Of a DNA stretch of 29,403 bases, positions 7,099 to 15,022 are shown piece after piece. The stretch is taken from positions 1 to 29,403 of the forward strand of contig JBDROB010000055.1 of assembly GCA_043810355.1 (NCBI GenBank), in the 5' to 3' direction. The translations under genes were made by a program, and so were the position numbers. The DNA comes from JAZDHV01 sp043810355 (lineage in GTDB: Archaea; Nanobdellota; Nanobdellia; Woesearchaeales; JAGVYU01). Every line of letters begins with the position of its first letter. Within the stretch, counting starts at the first letter, position 1. The notes under the pieces are model-generated. The model searched no databases. It had not been told where the DNA came from and saw nothing but the letters and a program-made list of their open reading frames with translations.

Positions 7099-8079
7099 AT
7101 GAAGATAACAGATTTTGATTATAGACTTCCAAAAGAGCTGATAGCCCAGAACCCTTCGAATAAGAGGGAAAAATCTAGACTTCTAGTTATGAATAAAGGT
7201 AAGATTGAACACATGAAATTCTTTAATCTAATAGACTACCTGAGAAAAGGAGATGTTTTGGTCTTGAATGAGGCAAAAGTCAGCAAGGCAAGACTAAATG
7301 GGAAAAAAGAATCAGGCAGCAAAGTTGAATTAATAATTGAGAAAAGGATTGAAAAAATCTACTCATGCAGGATAAATGGCAGAAACATAAGGAAAGGAAA
7401 TATTCTGTCTTTCAGCAATGGATTGAAAGGAAAAGTAGTTGAGAGAGAGGGTGCATTATCATCTGTCATATTCAATAAAAAAATAAAAGGACTAAATCTT
7501 CCATTACCGCCATATATCAAGAAAAAACCAAAGGATTATGGTAGGTATCAGACAGTGTTTTCCAAAAAAGAGGGAAGCCTTGCAGCTCCGACTGCAGGAT
7601 TGCATTTTTCAAAACAATCACTTGAAAGGATAAGGAAAAAAGGAGTCAAGATTGTCAAAATATGTCTGCACATCGGATTTGGGACATTTCTTCCTGTAAT
7701 CGCTATTAAAAATCATAAGACTGAAGAAGAATATTTTGAAATCTCAAATGAAAGTGCTGACATAATCAACAACAGGAAAGGCAGGCTTATATGCGTCGGC
7801 ACAACTGTTGTTAAGACACTTGAGAGTGCAAGTGATAAAAAAGGCAAAATTGTAAAGTTAAAAGGTTTAAGTGATATATTTATCAAGCCAGGATATAAGT
7901 TCAGAATGAAAATAGACGCAATGATCACTAATTTTCATTTCCCGAAAAGTTCTTTAATCATGCTGGTTTCAGCCTATTTTGGAAGAAAAAAGGTTCTTGA
8001 TCTGTATAATAAGGCTGTAAAAAAGAAGTATAGGTTCTTCAGTTTTGGGGATGCGATGATGATTATCAAGAAAGATTAG
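7099..8079 (+). CDS. queA: S-adenosylmethionine:tRNA ribosyltransferase-isomerase QueA
   Basis: QueA transfers and isomerises the ribosyl group of S-adenosylmethionine onto preQ1 in tRNA to give epoxyqueuosine. The 326-residue protein starts with the family signature (DFDYRLPKELIAQNP), continues with VLVLNEAKVSKARLNG and LPLPPYIKK, and has the core SLAAPTAGLHFS and HIGFGTFLPV. Near the end are TNFHFPKSSLIMLVSA and RFFSFGDAMMI, the standard closing motifs. Length is close to the bacterial norm (about 340). Its stop codon overlaps the convergent queH stop by 4 nt. QueA is a bacterial enzyme, so its presence in an archaeal-looking genome suggests transfer. The enzyme assignment itself is secure. 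Confidence 0.95.
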   Translation: MKITDFDYRLPKELIAQNPSNKREKSRLLVMNKGKIEHMKFFNLIDYLRKGDVLVLNEAKVSKARLNGKKESGSKVELIIEKRIEKIYSCRINGRNIRKGNILSFSNGLKGKVVEREGALSSVIFNKKIKGLNLPLPPYIKKKPKDYGRYQTVFSKKEGSLAAPTAGLHFSKQSLERIRKKGVKIVKICLHIGFGTFLPVIAIKNHKTEEEYFEISNESADIINNRKGRLICVGTTVVKTLESASDKKGKIVKLKGLSDIFIKPGYKFRMKIDAMITNFHFPKSSLIMLVSAYFGRKKVLDLYNKAVKKKYRFFSFGDAMMIIKKD

Positions 8080-8636
8080 TTGTTTTGGATGAGTCTTTTC
8101 TCTTTTCTCATGCTAAATTCACAGCCGCAATAATTCTGACGGTAGATGTCATATTCCTTGCTCAGTTGGATGCTCTTCCTGAAACCATCATTTTTCTTGA
8201 AGTCAGATTTGATGAACTTTATGTTGTGCTTTTTCTCCATTTGTTTTCCGATATAGTTTATTATTTCAAAATCTTTGTGAGGGGAGACTGTTAGAGTTGT
8301 GGTGAAACAATTGTAATTATTTTGTTTTGCATGCTTTGCAGTTCGGTTTAATCGGAATTCAAAGCATTTCTCACATCTTTTTCCTCCTTCTGGCTCGTTT
8401 TCCAATCCTTTGATGAAATTTAACCAAAAGTTGTGGTCATAAGTGTCTTCAATAAGCTTTAGATTGGATTCTTCAGCAACTTTAACAGCTGCTTTCAATC
8501 TTTTTGTGTGCTCTTGTTCAGGATAGACATTTGAGTTTGGAAAGAATATAGTGACATTGTAATCTTTAATCAATTCCTTGATCACATGAGTAGAACAAGG
8601 TCCGCAGCAGACATCAAGCAATAGTTTCTGTTTCAT
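8076..8636 (-). CDS. queH: Epoxyqueuosine reductase QueH
   Basis: QueH (formerly DUF208) reduces epoxyqueuosine to queuosine in tRNA, replacing the unrelated cobalamin enzyme QueG. The 186-residue protein has all diagnostic segments: DVCCGPCS at the N-terminus, EPEGGKRCEKCFEFRL in the middle, TTTLTVSPHKD, then KKNDGFRKSIQLS and RQNYCGCEFS at the C-terminus. The Cys pairs (CC, CXXC, CGC) supply iron-sulfur and metal ligands. It converges on queA with overlapping stops and would act directly after QueA. On the minus strand a TATA-like TGTATAAGTTTT lies about 15-27 nt upstream of the ATG. It diverges from the unknown gene at 8716. Confidence 0.95.
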   Translation of the reverse strand: MKQKLLLDVCCGPCSTHVIKELIKDYNVTIFFPNSNVYPEQEHTKRLKAAVKVAEESNLKLIEDTYDHNFWLNFIKGLENEPEGGKRCEKCFEFRLNRTAKHAKQNNYNCFTTTLTVSPHKDFEIINYIGKQMEKKHNIKFIKSDFKKNDGFRKSIQLSKEYDIYRQNYCGCEFSMRKEKRLIQNN

Positions 8637-8715
8637 TATGACAAATTAAAACTTATACAATTGGATTAATAATAGTTAATCTTTTAAATTGATTGTGATT
8701 TTCAATAACTAAAAA

Positions 8716-9063
8716 ATGAACAAAACAATAGCAGATATAGATGAAGCTAAAGGCGAAATTGCTGAAATACTTATGAGAATGAGGCAGATTCCTCAAGATG
8801 GAAATTTTGATCCAGAACATGCTGAGGTTATGGGAGGAGAAGGTCCTTATCATATTGGAGAGCTGCTAGAAACAGTAGGCATAGGGATATTAGCAAGAGA
8901 AGATGGTGATCCTGCACAGCTAGCAGATTACATCCAATGCAATGTAACAGGTTATTATGGGCATGATACAAAGGAGGCTGATCTATTACGAGAATACATC
9001 GGACTTGCTGAACAGATCAAGGAAATTGCAGTTAAAGCAAGCAATCCTAGTAGGGAGAATTAA
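8716..9063 (+). CDS. Small acidic protein of unknown function
   Basis: This 115-residue soluble acidic protein has no TM or signal peptide. It is mostly helical, with a Gly-rich middle (MGGEGPYHIGELLETVGIGI) and a C-terminal helix. It begins 79 nt from the divergent queH start, with TATA-like CTTTTAAATT at 8681-8690 about 26-35 nt upstream of its ATG. Its last 17 nt overlap the 3' end of the convergent tgt gene. It lies inside the queuosine block, which may be coincidence. I do not recognise a family. The Gly-rich segment and the codon pattern, typical of this genome, support it as a real gene. Confidence 0.65.
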   Translation: MNKTIADIDEAKGEIAEILMRMRQIPQDGNFDPEHAEVMGGEGPYHIGELLETVGIGILAREDGDPAQLADYIQCNVTGYYGHDTKEADLLREYIGLAEQIKEIAVKASNPSREN

Positions 9064-10159
9064 TCTTGTAATTCTTTATAAATCTGTTCTTAAATCTTAA
9101 AAAAGAGTTTTCTTTGATATGCTTTCTGGCATGCTCCATCAAATTGATGACAAAGTGAAGGTTATGGATTGTGTTAAGCATCATGCCATTGAATTCTTTT
9201 GATCTTGCCATATGATGAAGATAGGCTCTTGTGAAGTTTTTACATGTATAGCATTTGCAGTCTTTTTCAATTGGATTTTTATCATCCTTGTATCTTGAGT
9301 TCAGGATCTTTAAAGGGCCTTTTTTTGTCAATAAAGAATTCCTTCTTGCAGTCCTTGTAGGATAGACTGAGTCAAACATGTCAACACCCAAACTTATAGC
9401 TTCCAATAATTCAGGAGGAGAACCGACACCCATAAGATATCTTGGCTTGTCTTTTGGCAATAAATTACATGAGAATCTGACTATCTTGAACATATCTTTC
9501 TTTTTTTCTCCAATAGCAAGACCACCTATTGAGTAGCCATCAAAATCAAGAGATGTCATGAGATCAATACTCTTTTTTCTTAGCTTCTTGTCAGTGCCAC
9601 CCTGTGTGATGCCGAACAAGAGCTGCTTCTTGTTCTTGTGGTTCTGCTTACAAAGCTTTGCCCACTCAAATGTCCTTTTCACTCCTTGCTCAATCCTCTT
9701 TTTTGAAGAGTTAGGCAAGAGCATGTCATCCAAGCACATGATTATGTCAGAATTAAGACTATTCTGGATTTGGATAGATTTACTTGGACTGAGAAGCTCG
9801 TTCTTGCCAGTGTAAGGATTCTTGAAATGCAAGCCAAAGTTATCAATCTTTGGCTCAAATCCTTCACGGATTATCTGAAAGCCTCCAGAGTCTGTTGCAA
9901 TCACTCCTCTGAAATTCATGAATTTATGGATTCCACCAAATTTCTCAATTGTTCCTGTTCCTGGATATAATGAGAGAAGGAGAGAATTTGATATTATTGC
10001 TTTAGTATTGATCTGCTTGAGCATATCAGGAGTCATCAACTTTACATCAGCTTTAGTTGCAACTGGCATAAAGAAAGGTGTTTCAATCACACCTGATTTA
10101 GTCTTTAATTTTCCAGTTCTTGCAGATGTTTTTGAGTCTTTGTGGATTATCTTGAGCAT
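9047..10159 (-). CDS. tgt: tRNA-guanine transglycosylase, bacterial (preQ1) type
   Basis: TGT exchanges guanine-34 of GUN-anticodon tRNAs for preQ1. The 370 residues match the bacterial enzyme and lack the C-terminal domains of archaeal TGT. The catalytic/base-binding Asp90 is in ATDSGGFQ. IMCLDD aligns with the bacterial MIFDEC segment, GYSIGGLAIGE with the base-pocket GGLAVGE, and MFDSVYPTRTARRN carries the nucleophilic Asp. Zinc ligands are CKCYTC plus the His of LNTIHNL. The usual NTYHL is replaced by NSLLL, a notable change. LAIGE, rather than the queuine-type LSGGE, points to preQ1, consistent with queA and queH nearby. TATA-like sequence (10182-10193) lies 23-34 nt upstream of the ATG on the minus strand. 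Confidence 0.93.
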   Translation of the reverse strand: MLKIIHKDSKTSARTGKLKTKSGVIETPFFMPVATKADVKLMTPDMLKQINTKAIISNSLLLSLYPGTGTIEKFGGIHKFMNFRGVIATDSGGFQIIREGFEPKIDNFGLHFKNPYTGKNELLSPSKSIQIQNSLNSDIIMCLDDMLLPNSSKKRIEQGVKRTFEWAKLCKQNHKNKKQLLFGITQGGTDKKLRKKSIDLMTSLDFDGYSIGGLAIGEKKKDMFKIVRFSCNLLPKDKPRYLMGVGSPPELLEAISLGVDMFDSVYPTRTARRNSLLTKKGPLKILNSRYKDDKNPIEKDCKCYTCKNFTRAYLHHMARSKEFNGMMLNTIHNLHFVINLMEHARKHIKENSFLRFKNRFIKNYKINSPY

Positions 10160-10181
10160 TGTAAATAATAAGGAATGTCCA

Positions 10182-10225
10182 TTTATATATTTAACTCAAA
10201 TCCAGTTTCCTAAAGCTTAAATATC
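10182..10225. promoter_or_regulatory. Divergent TATA boxes for tgt and the radical SAM gene
   Basis: TTTATATATTTA at 10182-10193 reads as a TATA box for tgt on the minus strand (ATG at 10159). AAGCTTAAATATC at 10213-10225 serves the plus-strand gene with ATG at 10248. Both distances are about 23-35 nt, consistent with leaderless starts. Confidence 0.5.
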
Positions 10226-10247
10226 ATGAAAAAATCTTGATAATAAA

Positions 10248-11606
10248 ATGAATATTTTACTTATATCACTTATCAAAGATTTTTTAAGAGCAGAAAAGGT
10301 GAGGAGTCCTAAAGGGACGATTTTTCTTAGGTTTCCTTCATTGGCATTAGCAAATATTGCTGCACTTACTCCTAAAGAGGATGAAATCATCTTAGTGGAT
10401 GAGCAGATATCTCCTGTAGATTTTGATGTTCAAGCTGATCTTGTTGCAATAACAGTCAACACTTCAGTTGTGCCAAGAGCCTATGAGATTGCTGACAAGT
10501 TCAGGAAAAAGGGAATAAAAGTGGTTTTTGGGGGGATCCATCCAAGCCTGATGCCAGAAGAATCATTAAAGCATGCAGATTCAATAATAGTAGGTGATGC
10601 AGATGGCAAATGGGAAGAGTTGGTTTCAGATTTTAAGAAGAATAAGTTGAAGAAAAAGTATGTCAATGACCAGACAAGAGATCTCAAATATCTTCCAATA
10701 CCAAAATGGGAGATATTCAAAGGAATGGGTTATGTTAATTTCAATTTTGTTGAAGCAACAAGAGGATGTTCTCATCACTGTAAATTCTGCTCAACCTCAC
10801 CATTCTATCATCATAAACATAGGACAAGGCCTATTGAGGATGTGATAAGGGACATAAAGAATGTCAAATCATTTCCAAAAAAATTCATATTCTTTGTAGA
10901 TGACAATATTATTGGAGATAAAGAATATGCAAAAAAATTGTTCAAAGCATTGATACCATTGCATATCTATTGGATAAGCCAGGCAACAGCAGATATTGGA
11001 GAGGATGAGGAACTGGTCAGGTTAGCGGCAAAAAGCGGATGTTTTGGCTTGTTTATTGGGTTTGAATCAGTTTCAAAAGAGAATCTGGATGATATGGGAA
11101 AAGAGCACAATCATATAAAAAATTATAGGAACACAATAAAATTACTTCGTAAGAATGGGATTGGGATTGAAGCAGGATTTATTTTTGGATTTGACAAAGA
11201 TGACAAGACAGTCTTTAGAACAACTCTTGAATTTCTGAAAGAGACAAGTATTGACTCATTCTTAGCAATATACCTGACACCAATACCTGGGACAAAAATT
11301 TATGATTCTTACAAAGAACAAAAAAGACTGATTACTGATGATTATACAAAATATGATTTCAGGCATATTGTGTTCAATCCGGAACATATGGGTTCAGAAG
11401 AAGTCTATGATGGAGTTAGCTGGATAACAAAGGAATTCTATTCAATAAAAATGGTCAGGAAAAGGTTTATGGAAAAATCGGGGTATTTCATAAGGCATCC
11501 ATCAATAAGAAGCCTTCTTGGGGTTGTTGGAATATTGGCGATTAGCCTAGGATTCAGGAAAAGGATAAAAGACCTATCAAAAGATGGGACGTTTCCAAAA
11601 ACTTAG
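10248..11606 (+). CDS. B12-binding-domain radical SAM protein
   Basis: This 452-residue protein has a cobalamin-binding-type N-terminal Rossmann domain (VFGGIHPSLMPEESL, then ADSIIVGDADGKWEEL) and a radical SAM core with CX3CX2C at Cys174, Cys178 and Cys181 in RGCSHHCKFC. FFVDDNIIGDKEYA, GLFIGFESVSKENL and GFIFGFDKDD are typical core segments, and LTPIPGTKIY precedes a C-terminal extension (about 370-452) with one hydrophobic stretch. Relatives include hopanoid- and lipid-modifying enzymes and Fe-S methyltransferases, but the substrate cannot be deduced. It differs in length and C-terminus from the radical SAM protein at 3601 and is not a recent duplicate. A hairpin after the stop probably ends the transcript. 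Confidence 0.87.
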   Translation: MNILLISLIKDFLRAEKVRSPKGTIFLRFPSLALANIAALTPKEDEIILVDEQISPVDFDVQADLVAITVNTSVVPRAYEIADKFRKKGIKVVFGGIHPSLMPEESLKHADSIIVGDADGKWEELVSDFKKNKLKKKYVNDQTRDLKYLPIPKWEIFKGMGYVNFNFVEATRGCSHHCKFCSTSPFYHHKHRTRPIEDVIRDIKNVKSFPKKFIFFVDDNIIGDKEYAKKLFKALIPLHIYWISQATADIGEDEELVRLAAKSGCFGLFIGFESVSKENLDDMGKEHNHIKNYRNTIKLLRKNGIGIEAGFIFGFDKDDKTVFRTTLEFLKETSIDSFLAIYLTPIPGTKIYDSYKEQKRLITDDYTKYDFRHIVFNPEHMGSEEVYDGVSWITKEFYSIKMVRKRFMEKSGYFIRHPSIRSLLGVVGILAISLGFRKRIKDLSKDGTFPKT

Positions 11607-11613
11607 GGTTAAT

Positions 11614-11632
11614 GAAAAAGTCAGACTTTTTC
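11614..11632 (+). terminator. Hairpin/T-rich terminator candidate
   Basis: GAAAAAGT and ACTTTTTC form a perfect 8-bp inverted repeat around the 3-nt loop CAG, followed by ACTTTTTC. It lies 8 nt after the radical SAM stop codon. The T-run fits archaeal termination, and the hairpin itself may be incidental. Confidence 0.45.
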
Positions 11633-11688
11633 ACTTTTTCAAAAAACTTAGAAAAATTTAAATATATGAAGCATTGAAAACATAGAAT

Positions 11689-12102
11689 ATGGCAGTACTA
11701 AATAAATCTGATAGGATGTTCAAATATCTGTTCTTGATAGCTGCAATATATGATCTTGTCTTGGGAATCTTGTTCTTCTTGTACTACAATCAGATCTTTA
11801 AACTTTTTGATATAACTAGGCCTATCTATCCAATGTATCTGCAATTGTCAGCTGCATTTGTGATTGCAATGGGTGTAGGATATTTCTTTATCTATCTGAA
11901 TATGTACAGAAATATTGATTTGGTCAAGCTTGGAATTGTGTATAAGATAGTTTATAGTGGATTGACAAGCTATTTTTATTTTAATAATAAAGCTGATGCA
12001 TTATTCCTATGGTTTGCAATAATTGATGTAATATTCTTAGTATTTTTTGTATGGTTCCTTAATCATGCAAACAAAGACAAGAGATATTTAAAATGGAAGT
12101 AG
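11689..12102 (+). CDS. Four-TM membrane protein of unknown function
   Basis: This 137-residue membrane protein has four hydrophobic helices (about residues 11-32, 46-70, 76-97 and 103-125) with short charged loops and a Lys-rich C-terminus. IYDLVLGILFF and QLSAAFVIAMGVGYFF resemble small bacterial four-helix membrane proteins, but I cannot name the family. A TATA-like TTTAAATATAT at 11657-11667 is 22-32 nt upstream of the ATG, so the message is probably leaderless. The last 10 nt overlap the start of the next membrane-protein gene, so the two products are probably translationally coupled and may work as a pair. Confidence 0.75.
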   Translation: MAVLNKSDRMFKYLFLIAAIYDLVLGILFFLYYNQIFKLFDITRPIYPMYLQLSAAFVIAMGVGYFFIYLNMYRNIDLVKLGIVYKIVYSGLTSYFYFNNKADALFLWFAIIDVIFLVFFVWFLNHANKDKRYLKWK

Positions 12103-12497
12103 TTATTGGGAAAAAGAATATTTCTTTTGGCTGGATATGGATCCTAGTCGGACTCATTGTGGGAGCAATTATAGGAATGTGGTCTTTTAATGGACCATTA
12201 CCCTCTCCATTAGGAGATTATACAAGCCTGCCAAGAAGGATGGTAAGGTTAGCCCATATCGCTTTTATTGCCCTTGCAACTATCAACATATTATATGGGT
12301 ATGAGATTGACAAGGTCAAATTAAACGGGAAATTTAAGATGATTGGGTCAAGATCATTGATAATTGGAGCAATATTGATGCCTATCATACTGTTAGTATC
12401 TGCTTTTTATGAGCCAATGAAATATTTAACTATGATTCCTGCAATATTGCTGATTTTCTCAATTTTCGTAATTGTTATTGGAATACTCAAAAAATAA
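12093..12497 (+). CDS. Four-TM membrane protein, coupled to the upstream gene
   Basis: This 134-residue protein has four predicted TM helices (about 12-30, 50-68, 84-104 and 110-131). The first loop carries the striking motif FNGPLPSPLGDYTSLPRRM followed by VRLAHIAFIALATINILYG. A similar GP-P / SLPRR / RLAHIA pattern is one I associate with uncharacterised bacterial membrane proteins. The conserved Arg pair and His at the membrane edge could bind a ligand or cofactor, which is inference. The start ATG lies within the last codons of the upstream gene (10-nt overlap). The function is unknown. Confidence 0.75.
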   Translation: MEVVIGKKNISFGWIWILVGLIVGAIIGMWSFNGPLPSPLGDYTSLPRRMVRLAHIAFIALATINILYGYEIDKVKLNGKFKMIGSRSLIIGAILMPIILLVSAFYEPMKYLTMIPAILLIFSIFVIVIGILKK

Positions 12498-12517
12498 ATA
12501 ATTTCTAACTAAATTAG

Positions 12518-12568
12518 ATTAATTTCAATTAAATTTAAGAAATAAATTAATTTCAATTAATTTCAATT
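12518..12568. repeat. Three copies of a 13-nt AT-rich motif
   Basis: ATTAATTTCAATT occurs at 12518-12530, 12546-12558 and 12556-12568 (the last two overlap by 3 nt). The cluster lies between the membrane-protein pair and the CYTH gene, just upstream of the TATA-like TTAAATATTTA at about 12578-12588. It may be an operator cluster or low-complexity expansion. Confidence 0.4.
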
Positions 12569-12608
12569 TAGAAAATGTTAAATATTTAATCAATAAAGTA
12601 GTTATTAT

Positions 12609-13157
12609 ATGAAAGAGATTGAAGTTAAGGCAAAAATAAATGATTTTGATAATCTAATTATGAAATTGAAAGAATTAGGCTGTAATTTAGGTGAGGAGCT
12701 GATACAGTGTGATATAATCTTTAAGAGCAATAAAACAGATTTTTCAAATATAAAAAGAGGGGAGAATATATTGAGGATAAGAGATGAGAATGGAAAATTT
12801 AAACTTACTCTGAAGAGATCACAAGAAAATTCATTAGATTGCATTGAAAATGAGGTAGTGATTGATGATGATAATCAAATGAGAGAAATTCTACTTAATC
12901 TGGGATATAAAGAAGTTTTAAGAATAAATAAATTAAGAAGAAAATTTAAGTTTAAGGATTATGAAATTTGTCTTGATGATGTAGAAGAGCTTGGGAAGTT
13001 TATAGAGGTTGAAAAAATATCAGAAGAAGACAGCAAAAAAGTTCAAGAAGAATTATTCAGATTTCTTAAGGATTTAGGGATAAGAGAAGAAAACAGAATA
13101 GAAAAGGGATATGATAACCTGATGTGGGAAAAGATGATAAAAAAAGATAACTTTTAA
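12609..13157 (+). CDS. CYTH-domain protein, CyaB/ThTPase-like
   Basis: This 182-residue protein begins with the CYTH signature EIEVKAK (the EXEXK motif, residues 3-7). The alternating charged strands of the triphosphate tunnel follow, including ILRIRDENGKFKLTLKR, then NKLRRKFKF, then ICLDDVEELGKFIEVEK. It matches the class IV adenylyl cyclase CyaB / thiamine-triphosphatase group in length. Archaeal members hydrolyse or bind triphosphates, and their true substrate is usually unknown. Cyclase activity should not be assumed. A TATA-like element lies about 20-30 nt upstream of the ATG. The gene ends 28 nt before aspS, and the aspS TATA box overlaps its stop codon. Confidence 0.85.
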   Translation: MKEIEVKAKINDFDNLIMKLKELGCNLGEELIQCDIIFKSNKTDFSNIKRGENILRIRDENGKFKLTLKRSQENSLDCIENEVVIDDDNQMREILLNLGYKEVLRINKLRRKFKFKDYEICLDDVEELGKFIEVEKISEEDSKKVQEELFRFLKDLGIREENRIEKGYDNLMWEKMIKKDNF

Positions 13158-13160
13158 ATA
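13151..13160 (+). promoter_or_regulatory. TATA box of aspS
   Basis: CTTTTAAATA, a canonical archaeal TATA box, lies 26-35 nt upstream of the aspS ATG and overlaps the stop codon of the CYTH gene. No Shine-Dalgarno precedes the ATG, so a leaderless transcript is likely. Confidence 0.6.
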
Positions 13161-13185
13161 GCCAAATCCAATCCTATACCCTAAT

Positions 13186-14952
13186 ATGAAGTTTAAAAGA
13201 ACCAATAACTGTGGGGAATTGACTAAGAAAGACCTTAAGAAAGAAGTAGTCTTGATGGGATGGTGCCAGACCCGAAGAGACCATGGCGGAATCATATTCA
13301 TAGACCTTCGTGACAGAGAGGGATTAACCCAGATAGTCCTTGATCCAAAACATGCAAAGAAAGTGCATTCTGAATCAGAGCATCTGAGAAGAGAGGATGT
13401 CATTGCTATAAAAGGGCATGTCAGAAGCAGACCTTCTGAAATGGAAAATCCTAGGCTTAAAACAGGACAGATAGAAGTATTGGTTGATGAGCTTGAATTG
13501 TTGAACAAAGCAGAAACACCTCCAATAGAGATTGATGACAGGATTATTGCAAATGAGGATATTAGATTAAAATATAGGTATCTTGATTTAAGAAGACCAA
13601 AGATGTTGAAAAATTTAATCATGAGGCATAAAATAATCAATGTTGCAAGAGAATTCTTTGACAAAAATAATTTTATAGACATTGCTACACCATTGATGGT
13701 GAAATCAACTCCGGAAGGTGCAAGAGATTATATTATCCCAAGCAGGGTTAATCCTGGAAAATTCTATGCCCTTCCACAATCCCCTCAACTTTACAAGCAA
13801 ATTCTCATGATAGCTGGAATTGACAGATATTATCAGGTTGCGATATGTCTCAGAGATGAGGATTTAAGGCAAGACAGGCAACCAGAGCATACACAGTTTG
13901 ATCTTGAAATGAGTTTTGTGACAAGTGATGATATAAGGGAGTTTGTTGAAAACCTTTACAAACATATTTTTAAACAAGCACTTGGAATAAAGCTTGAGAA
14001 ATTCTCTTTGTTCACATACAAAGATGCTATGGATAAATTTGGAACAGATAAGCCAGATATCAGATTTGATTTGATGCTTACAGATGTAACTGATATTGTT
14101 GTTAAATCAGATTTTGGAGTATTCAAAGATGTTAAAAATAATGGTGGAATCATAAAATGCATAAATCCTGAAAAAGATCTTGGAAGAAAAGATATTGACA
14201 ATTATATCCAACTCTGCCAGGAAAATGGTGCAAAAGGAATGGCCTGGATGAGAGTAACAGAAAAAGGCCTTGAGTCAAATATTGCTAAATTCTTTCCAGA
14301 GCAGATTCAGAAAGATCTGATAAAAAAAGTTAAGGCAAAGCCAGGATCTATCTTGATGTTTATAGCTGACAAACCTAAAAAATGCAATGATATTTTGTCA
14401 AGGCTTAGAATAAAACTTGGAGAAGACCTAAAATTATATGATCCTAATGATTTCAAATTTTGCTGGGTATGCGATTTTCCTCTCTTTGCATGGAATGAGG
14501 ATAATGAAAAATGGGAACCAGAGCATCATATGTTCTCTATGCCAAAAGATGAGTTTATAGATGATTTTGAAAAAAGGCCAGAACAGGTTATTGGTGATCT
14601 TTGGGATCTGACTATGAATGGAGTTGAACTAGGTTCAGGATCAATAAGAGTGAATATTCCATCAGTTCAGGAGAGAATAATGAAATTCATAGGCATGTCA
14701 AAAGAAGAAGCTAATGATAAATTTGGTTTTTTACTTGAAGCATACAAATATGGAGGACCACCTCATGGAGGTATGGGTCTTGGTGTTGACAGAACAGTTG
14801 CATTGATGTGTGGAACCAATGATATCAGAGAGGTCATTGCTTTCCCAAAAAACAAAGCTGCAGAATGTCCTATGGATGGATCTCCTTCAGAAGTAAGTGA
14901 ATTGCAGCTCAAGGAATTGGGATTAAAGCTGGACATGGTCAAGAAAAAATAA
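13186..14952 (+). CDS. aspS: Aspartyl-tRNA synthetase, bacterial type, probably non-discriminating
   Basis: This class II synthetase charges Asp to tRNA-Asp and possibly tRNA-Asn. At 588 residues it is the long bacterial form: N-terminal anticodon-binding OB fold (about 1-110), catalytic core with YRYLDLRRP, then TPEGARDYIIPSR, motif 2 LRDEDLRQDRQPEHTQFD (Arg223), an inserted GAD domain (about 285-415), and motif 3 GLGVDRTVALM (Arg536). Archaeal AspRS is about 430 residues and lacks GAD. In the OB fold RRDHGG has His33 where discriminating bacterial enzymes (E. coli) have Leu. His is associated with relaxed tRNA-Asn recognition. The second specificity position (usually Gly) falls in RPSEMEN and is not Gly. 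The gat genes downstream support a tRNA-Asn transamidation route. Confidence 0.95.
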   Translation: MKFKRTNNCGELTKKDLKKEVVLMGWCQTRRDHGGIIFIDLRDREGLTQIVLDPKHAKKVHSESEHLRREDVIAIKGHVRSRPSEMENPRLKTGQIEVLVDELELLNKAETPPIEIDDRIIANEDIRLKYRYLDLRRPKMLKNLIMRHKIINVAREFFDKNNFIDIATPLMVKSTPEGARDYIIPSRVNPGKFYALPQSPQLYKQILMIAGIDRYYQVAICLRDEDLRQDRQPEHTQFDLEMSFVTSDDIREFVENLYKHIFKQALGIKLEKFSLFTYKDAMDKFGTDKPDIRFDLMLTDVTDIVVKSDFGVFKDVKNNGGIIKCINPEKDLGRKDIDNYIQLCQENGAKGMAWMRVTEKGLESNIAKFFPEQIQKDLIKKVKAKPGSILMFIADKPKKCNDILSRLRIKLGEDLKLYDPNDFKFCWVCDFPLFAWNEDNEKWEPEHHMFSMPKDEFIDDFEKRPEQVIGDLWDLTMNGVELGSGSIRVNIPSVQERIMKFIGMSKEEANDKFGFLLEAYKYGGPPHGGMGLGVDRTVALMCGTNDIREVIAFPKNKAAECPMDGSPSEVSELQLKELGLKLDMVKKK

Positions 14953-14996
14953 TTTTTAACAAATAATTTTTATAAAATAATTTTTTGAAACTAAAT

Positions 14997-15022
14997 AAAA
15001 AAAGAAAATTTTTTTCTTTTTT
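14997..15022 (+). terminator. A/T hairpin with T-run after aspS
   Basis: An A-rich arm (AAAAAAAGAAAA, 14997-15008) is followed by a T-rich complementary arm (15009-15022) containing CTTTTTT. The T-run after the aspS stop is a plausible archaeal terminator. It also lies just ahead of the ribosome site of the next gene. Confidence 0.4.

Noticed and set aside
9047..10159. Archaeosine (archaeal-type) TGT
   Set aside because: Length, zinc motif CKCYTC and the LAIGE pocket are bacterial type, and the archaeal C-terminal domains are absent.
12609..13157. Bona fide adenylate cyclase (cAMP signalling)
   Set aside because: The CYTH fold includes triphosphatases, and nothing in the sequence singles out cyclase activity.
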